From NCBI GenBank assembly GCA_937916405.1, contig CALFUF010000070.1, forward strand, positions 1 to 20,307: 20,307 nt of DNA. The letters run 5' to 3'. This stretch comes from an uncultured Prevotella sp. GTDB lineage: Bacteria; Bacteroidota; Bacteroidia; Bacteroidales; Bacteroidaceae. Positions within the stretch are counted from its first letter, which is position 1. Every line of letters starts with the position of its first letter. The notes beneath the pieces were generated by a model that worked only from the letters and a program-made list of their open reading frames with translations, did no database searches and was not told where the DNA came from. A program made the position numbers and the translations under genes. Shown one piece after another: positions 16,021 to 20,307 of the stretch.

Positions 16021-16566
16021 TTACTTCGTTTTAGTATTAAACTTACCAATCGTAAAGTCGGCACCACCATCTATCAGATTAGGCAGGGAACCGCCTTGAT
16101 ATACTTCCTTGTCAAGATGGAGTACCAATTTACTACGGTCGAACACCGCATTCTCGAAGTCATTGGTAAACTCAATGGCATCAAAATTACAAGCATTGGT
16201 ACATAACTGACAGAACATACAATCACCTAAATCGTAAAGATAGTCATCAAGTACCTTCTTCTTCTTTCCCGTCTCAGAATCTTCCTGCATATGGGAAACA
16301 ATCTTAATAGTACCATTGGGACATGACTTCTCACACAAGGTACATGCCGTACATTTATAAGAACCGTCCTCATTACGCTTAAACACCAAACGTCCACGAT
16401 GGCGTTTTGCGACATGCAGCGTTGTCTTGCGGTTCTCAGGATACTGCTCTGTTGACTTATTGGTAAAGAAGTCCTTGAAAAACTCTTTCCAAGTGACTCC
16501 CATACCTGTGGTAAGGGTCTTCAGGGCATGTCCGATTTCTCCAAAATATGATTTATTATCTTCCAT
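16021..16566 (-). CDS. nuoI: NADH-quinone oxidoreductase (complex I) subunit I, 2x[4Fe-4S] ferredoxin-like
   Basis: Peripheral-arm subunit that carries the N6a and N6b clusters and passes electrons to NuoB; 181 residues. Two CxxCxxCxxxC motifs are present: CTACTLCEKSC (C72, C75, C78, C82) and CMFCQLCTNAC (C116, C119, C122, C126). The Pro usually after the last Cys is present in the first motif and is Asn in the second. The stretch KKKKVLDDYLYDLGDC separates them. Starts at ATG 16566, 41 bases after nuoH, following two palindromic repeats. Because NuoE/F/G are lacking, this subunit is one likely entry area for electrons from the unknown donor (inference). Confidence 0.96.
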   Translation of the reverse strand: MEDNKSYFGEIGHALKTLTTGMGVTWKEFFKDFFTNKSTEQYPENRKTTLHVAKRHRGRLVFKRNEDGSYKCTACTLCEKSCPNGTIKIVSHMQEDSETGKKKKVLDDYLYDLGDCMFCQLCTNACNFDAIEFTNDFENAVFDRSKLVLHLDKEVYQGGSLPNLIDGGADFTIGKFNTKTK

Positions 16567-16581
16567 TTTATTTTTAATTTA

Positions 16582-16612
16582 TATAGTTACTATAGGTATT
16601 ATAGTTACTATA
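16582..16612. repeat. two TATAGTNACTATA palindromes, 18-bp period, at the nuoH-nuoI junction
   Basis: TATAGTTACTATA at 16582-16594 and again at 16600-16612. Identity extends one base further (G) at the right end. The second copy encloses the nuoH TAG stop (16610-16608) in the same register as the copy at the nuoL stop. Possible roles are protein binding, transcript processing, or a small dispersed repeat. Confidence 0.75.
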
Positions 16613-17693
16613 GATACCAGCCTAAAGCCACCACAACAGTCATCAAAACAAGATTGATTAGTGATAGAGGCATCAGATACTTCCACTCAAGTTTAAGAAT
16701 CTGGTCAATACGCAGACGGGGAAATGTCCACTTAATCCACATCAAGATCCACACCAAGAAGAATGCCTTACCCATAAACCAGACAATACCAGGAATATAA
16801 TTCATCACAGCGTCAAATGCCTCAACGCCAATATTCAGAGGAGCCCAACCACCTAAGAATACTGTTGCGGCAATACCAGCGATGATAAAAAGGTTCAAGA
16901 ATTCCGCCAGATAGAAAAAGCCAAAGCCCATACCAGAGTACTCAGTATGGTGACCAGCCGTCAACTCACTCTCTGCCTCTGCCATATCAAACGGGCCACG
17001 ATTAGCCTCCGCATTTCCGGCAATTAAGAATGTGAAGAAAGCAATGATAGCAGGAATATGTCCCTGGCAAATCAACCATTTAAAAGGACCAGTCTGAGCC
17101 TCAACGATACCAGACATCTGCATAGTACCTGTCAAGATTACAGCAGTAATCAGACACAGACAGAGTGACATCTCATAAGAAATCATCTGAACGGCACTAC
17201 GCATTGCCGATACCACGGAATACTTGTTGTTAGAGCCCCATCCCGCGAGGAAGATACCTACCACACCAATTGAAGAGATGGCAGTGAGCAGGAATACACC
17301 CACATTGAAATCAAGCACTGTGGCACCATTGTTCCATGGGAGAAACGAGAAAGCGCCTACAGATCCTATGATCACCAATAGAGGAGCAATTGCATACAAG
17401 AGCTTGTCAGCACGATCCACAAAGAATATCTCCTTGATGAGCATCTTTAATACATCGGCAAAAACTTGTAACAAGCCCCAATAGCCTACTCGCATCGGAC
17501 CTAAGCGACACTGGAAATAGGCACATACCTTACGCTCCATAAATATCAGTACAATGGCAATTAGCGCATATCCCACAAGGATAGCCGCACCTACCAATAC
17601 GCACTCTATCAATATCGACAGAAAATCTCCCAGACCTAATGTGTCACGAAGGAGAGCGTCGAACCATTGTGTAACAATACTAAAATCAAACAT
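16608..17693 (-). CDS. nuoH: NADH-quinone oxidoreductase (complex I) subunit H
   Basis: Membrane subunit that forms most of the quinone tunnel between the arms of complex I; 361 residues with about eight helices. ERKVCAYFQCRLGPMRVGYWG and LLQVFADVLKMLIKE (53-88) match the conserved family signature, and GPFDMAEAESELTAGHHTEYSG carries the acidic quinone-chamber loop. Start ATG 17693 lies 14 bases after the nuoCD TAA. Stops with TAG inside a TATAGTNACTATA palindrome. Confidence 0.97.
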   Translation of the reverse strand: MFDFSIVTQWFDALLRDTLGLGDFLSILIECVLVGAAILVGYALIAIVLIFMERKVCAYFQCRLGPMRVGYWGLLQVFADVLKMLIKEIFFVDRADKLLYAIAPLLVIIGSVGAFSFLPWNNGATVLDFNVGVFLLTAISSIGVVGIFLAGWGSNNKYSVVSAMRSAVQMISYEMSLCLCLITAVILTGTMQMSGIVEAQTGPFKWLICQGHIPAIIAFFTFLIAGNAEANRGPFDMAEAESELTAGHHTEYSGMGFGFFYLAEFLNLFIIAGIAATVFLGGWAPLNIGVEAFDAVMNYIPGIVWFMGKAFFLVWILMWIKWTFPRLRIDQILKLEWKYLMPLSLINLVLMTVVVALGWYL

Positions 17694-17707
17694 AACTTTC
17701 TACGCTT

Positions 17708-19321
17708 TTATCTGTCAATATCAGGAATTACAACATCAATAGCGGCACACGTTGCGATAAGGTCAGCTATCTTCTGACCACGTAACATTGGATCGAACGC
17801 GCCAACCAGCGAGAGTCCCATCGGACGCATCTTCATACGGTATGGGCTCTTGTCACCACGAGAGTCAAGATATACACCAAACTCACCGGCAACACCCTCG
17901 ACAGAGTAGTACCACTGTCCCTCTGGCACTTTGATGATTGGTTTTTGTTTTACATAGAAGTCACCCTCTGGAATATTATCAATCAGTTGTTCAATAATGT
18001 TCAAACTCTGATACATCTCATTGATATGAACAAGATAACGTCCCATTGAGTCACAAGTGTCAAGAGTGCATTGCTCCCACTCTACTTTGTCATACATATC
18101 GTAAGGGTGGTTTTTACGAACGTCGTTCTTCCAACCAGAGGCACGTCCGGCAGGACCTGTCACCGCATAGTTGATACAATCTTCGAGTGACATCGGACCA
18201 CATTTCTCCAAACGATTATGGGTGATGACATTATCACCAAACACATCCATATACTCCTGAATAGTAGGACGCAGATACTTCACTAAATCCTTCACATTCT
18301 TCACAAAGTTCGGATCTATATCGTCCTGCAAGCCACCTATTCTATAATAATTCTGGATAAGTCTGCCACCAGTAGTCTCTTCCATGCAGTTCAGTACATG
18401 CTCACGATCACGCATACCATAGAGCATTGCCGTCAGCGCACCGAGATCCTGTCCAACGCATGATGTATAGAGCAAGTGCGAGTCAAGACGCTGGAGCTCA
18501 TCCATAATGGTACGGATATACTTGATACGGTCAGTGAGTTCCACGCCCATACCTTCCTCAATAACACCTACAAGGGCATGACGATGCTGCATCGCGCCCA
18601 AATAATTCAGACGGTCTGTCAGTGCTAGTGTTTGGGGATAGGTCATTCCTTCCCACATTTTCTCAATAGCACGGTGAATATAGCCCAAATGAGGATAGAT
18701 GCGCTTAACGGTCTCACCGTCGAGAACAGTCTGCAAACGGAGGACACCATGAGTTGCAGGGTGCTGGGGACCTATATTAAGAACATAGTCATCTGCTCCG
18801 AAAAGCCTGTTCTGCTTAGACTGCAAATTACCATCTTTATCGATGTAATACTCTAAGCCGTAATCATTCTCTTTATCGTCCTCAAGTGTATATTGATCAT
18901 TGAACTCCCAATCTTTACGGAAAGGAAATCCCTTAAAATCACTGCGAAGGAATAATCGTCGCATGTCGGGATGACCAAGGAACACGATTCCGTAAAAATC
19001 GTAAACCTCACGCTCCAACAAATCGGCGACACGCCATATATTAGACACCGTAGGAATATACGGAATCGACTGTCCGTCTGTCTCACCAGTCCCGTTAGAT
19101 GACATGCCATCACCACAAACCTGTGTCTTTGCTATCATTTTCACGGAGCAACGCTCATGAGTAGCGGTGTTTTCTAAAATATAGATACAGCCAAGTCCTT
19201 CTTCCTTACCAAAGTCTTCACCTACTATCGTAACAAGATAGTCGAAACCTTTTTTATTCTTTAAGTCCTGCATCTCAGATGAGAACTTATCGAAATCAAA
19301 TGATAAGAACTCTAACTTCAT
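17708..19321 (-). CDS. nuoCD: fused NADH-quinone oxidoreductase (complex I) subunits C and D
   Basis: One 537-residue protein joins the 30-kDa (NuoC) and 49-kDa (NuoD) subunits that hold NuoB and form the quinone-reducing site. The NuoC part is residues 1 to about 140, with VADLLEREVYDFYGIVFLGH and DMRRLFLRSDFKGFPFRKDW. A linker rich in acidic residues follows, then NuoD from about 176 (DDYVLNIGPQHPATHGVLRL), with the quinone-site His pair in GPQHPATHG, and the C-terminal DVVIPDIDR. The NuoC part is short compared with separate NuoC proteins. ATG 19321 overlaps the nuoB TGA (ATGA) and has AAAGGAGG seven bases upstream. Fused nuoCD is also known in Enterobacteria and others. Confidence 0.97.
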   Translation of the reverse strand: MKLEFLSFDFDKFSSEMQDLKNKKGFDYLVTIVGEDFGKEEGLGCIYILENTATHERCSVKMIAKTQVCGDGMSSNGTGETDGQSIPYIPTVSNIWRVADLLEREVYDFYGIVFLGHPDMRRLFLRSDFKGFPFRKDWEFNDQYTLEDDKENDYGLEYYIDKDGNLQSKQNRLFGADDYVLNIGPQHPATHGVLRLQTVLDGETVKRIYPHLGYIHRAIEKMWEGMTYPQTLALTDRLNYLGAMQHRHALVGVIEEGMGVELTDRIKYIRTIMDELQRLDSHLLYTSCVGQDLGALTAMLYGMRDREHVLNCMEETTGGRLIQNYYRIGGLQDDIDPNFVKNVKDLVKYLRPTIQEYMDVFGDNVITHNRLEKCGPMSLEDCINYAVTGPAGRASGWKNDVRKNHPYDMYDKVEWEQCTLDTCDSMGRYLVHINEMYQSLNIIEQLIDNIPEGDFYVKQKPIIKVPEGQWYYSVEGVAGEFGVYLDSRGDKSPYRMKMRPMGLSLVGAFDPMLRGQKIADLIATCAAIDVVIPDIDR

Positions 19322-20049
19322 ACGGCAGCCTCCTTTCCTTCTTCAACTTTTGCATTCTGCAGTTCTTCCACAAACTCCTGGGGAACATCAGTGACCACAA
19401 TAGGATTACGACGGTTATCACCGTGTTTCTCACGGAATACCAGTTCCTCATTGGATACACCTAAAGCTTTCTCCTCTGCTGTCTGCTTGTGATTAGCACC
19501 ACCGAAGAATTTTTCAATCTTCACTTTACGCTGCAACTGCATCATTCCATACATGATAGCTTCTGGACGTGGAGGACATCCTGGGATAAACACATCGACA
19601 GGAACAATTTCCTCAATACCTTTTACCACATGGTAACTCGACTTAAAGGGACCTCCACTAATAGCACAGCCACCGACGGCAATCACATACTTTGGCTCAG
19701 CCATCTCATCATACAGACGTTTCAGGGCTGGCGCCATCTTATGAGTGATGGTTCCAGCACACATGATCAAATCAGCTTGGCGGGGAGAGTTACGAGTCAC
19801 CTCAAAACCAAAACGAGCAAAATCATAACGAGCACATCCACATGCCATGAACTCAATACCACAGCATGAAGTAGCGAAAGTCAATGACCACAAGGAGTTC
19901 GAACGTCCCCAGTTAATCAACTGATCCAGTGTCCCTGTAACAACATTTACGCCACCCTCATGAAGCTCATCAACGATTTTCTCCAACGAGCTGTTGTCAT
20001 TCCACTCTTCGTAGGGAATACTCTTGATGTGCGGTTTTCTTACTTCCAT
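19318..20049 (-). CDS. nuoB: NADH-quinone oxidoreductase (complex I) subunit B
   Basis: Peripheral-arm subunit holding cluster N2, the final [4Fe-4S] centre before quinone. The 243-residue protein has the four ligands at C62, C63 (SCCGIE), C128 (GGC) and C158 (IPGCPPRPE). The frame is open upstream to 20160 but inside nuoA; ATG 20049 starts the expected sequence and has AAAGGAGA six bases before it. It overlaps the nuoA stop by 10 bases and nuoCD by four. After about residue 175 there is a charged tail of about 65 residues beyond the conserved core, which is longer than in E. coli NuoB. Confidence 0.97.
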   Translation of the reverse strand: MEVRKPHIKSIPYEEWNDNSSLEKIVDELHEGGVNVVTGTLDQLINWGRSNSLWSLTFATSCCGIEFMACGCARYDFARFGFEVTRNSPRQADLIMCAGTITHKMAPALKRLYDEMAEPKYVIAVGGCAISGGPFKSSYHVVKGIEEIVPVDVFIPGCPPRPEAIMYGMMQLQRKVKIEKFFGGANHKQTAEEKALGVSNEELVFREKHGDNRRNPIVVTDVPQEFVEELQNAKVEEGKEAAV

Positions 20050-20307
20050 TCCAAGTCTCCTTTCTTCCAGGCATAGGCTAACCCGAATACTAATACAACC
20101 AAGAAGAAACCAATGCTCAGCAATGCTGCGGCACCGAACTCCTTCACGACGACTGCCCATGGATACAGAAACATCGTTTCCACATCAAACATCAGGAACA
20201 AGATAGCGAAGAGATAGAATCCCACAGAGAATGGCAACCAAGAACTGCCACGTGTGGGTATACCACTCTCATACGGTTCACCTTTCACTTTCGCATAGGA
20301 TCTTGGT
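20040..20307 (-). CDS. nuoA: NADH-quinone oxidoreductase (complex I) subunit A, N-terminal part cut by the window edge
   Basis: Small three-helix inner-membrane subunit bordering the quinone cavity. About 88 residues are visible, and the frame stays open to the right edge (…PRSYAKVKGEPYESG), so roughly 30-40 N-terminal residues lie outside. KGEPYESGIP and the FLMFDVETMFLYPWAVV segment, with the conserved Asp/Glu pair, identify NuoA. A GTG at 20288 is in frame but falls within the conserved loop, so it is not the start. First gene of the operon; its promoter is outside the window. Confidence 0.95.
   Translation of the reverse strand, partial: PRSYAKVKGEPYESGIPTRGSSWLPFSVGFYLFAILFLMFDVETMFLYPWAVVVKEFGAAALLSIGFFLVVLVFGLAYAWKKGDLEWK
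20056..20063 (-). promoter_or_regulatory. Shine-Dalgarno sequence deciding the nuoB start
   Basis: AAAGGAGA lies six bases before ATG 20049, inside the end of nuoA. It supports this start over the longer open frame reaching 20160. Confidence 0.7.

Noticed and set aside
20050..20160. N-terminal extension of nuoB by 37 codons
   Set aside because: It overlaps conserved nuoA sequence in another frame; the ATG at 20049 has a good ribosome site and matches family length.
1..20307. tRNA, rRNA, integrase, transposase or attachment-site sequences
   Set aside because: None was recognised; the window reads as stable chromosomal sequence with no sign of recent insertion.

Overview
This window looks like a chromosomal segment from an anaerobic Bacteroidota, most likely of the Prevotella/Segatella kind. 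That is inferred from sequence style: TAnnTTTG-type -7 promoter boxes, many small exported beta-barrel proteins, a type IX secretion C-terminal domain, a TonB-dependent receptor, and a complex I operon with fused nuoCD. No rRNA, tRNA, CRISPR array, insertion sequence or phage gene was seen, and no gap between genes exceeds 300 bases.

Region 1 (1-3000, minus strand): an envelope operon of a LysM/periplasmic-binding-like lipid-side or periplasmic protein, an outer-membrane beta-barrel, and the N-terminal part of a POT/PTR2-family peptide transporter that runs off the left edge. Region 2 (3000-6423): a divergent promoter region, then a tiny secreted protein made almost only of a type B (gliding-motility-associated) C-terminal domain, overlapping uvrA (nucleotide excision repair). 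Three 22-bp tandem hairpin-like repeats follow uvrA.

Region 3 (6430-10230): a small eight-strand-type outer-membrane barrel (minus) with its own terminator; a 277-bp divergent regulatory region with a palindrome and phased direct repeats; an exported DUF362 protein whose end overlaps the start of a TonB-dependent receptor (plus). A 16-bp-stem bidirectional terminator ends this unit and the convergent nuo operon.

Region 4 (10242-20307, minus strand): nuoA-B-CD-H-I-J-K-L-M-N, an 11-subunit complex I without the NADH-oxidising module (no nuoE, F or G between nuoA and the terminator). nuoA is cut by the right edge. Complex I here couples oxidation of an unassigned low-potential donor to quinone reduction and ion pumping.

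The most interesting signals are: the DUF362-TonB receptor pair with its ordered upstream repeats (a candidate uptake system of unknown ligand); the stand-alone secretion-signal protein with an apparently leaderless promoter; and a 13-bp palindrome, TATAGTNACTATA, present three times only at nuo gene junctions and twice enclosing the TAG stop codon in the same register.
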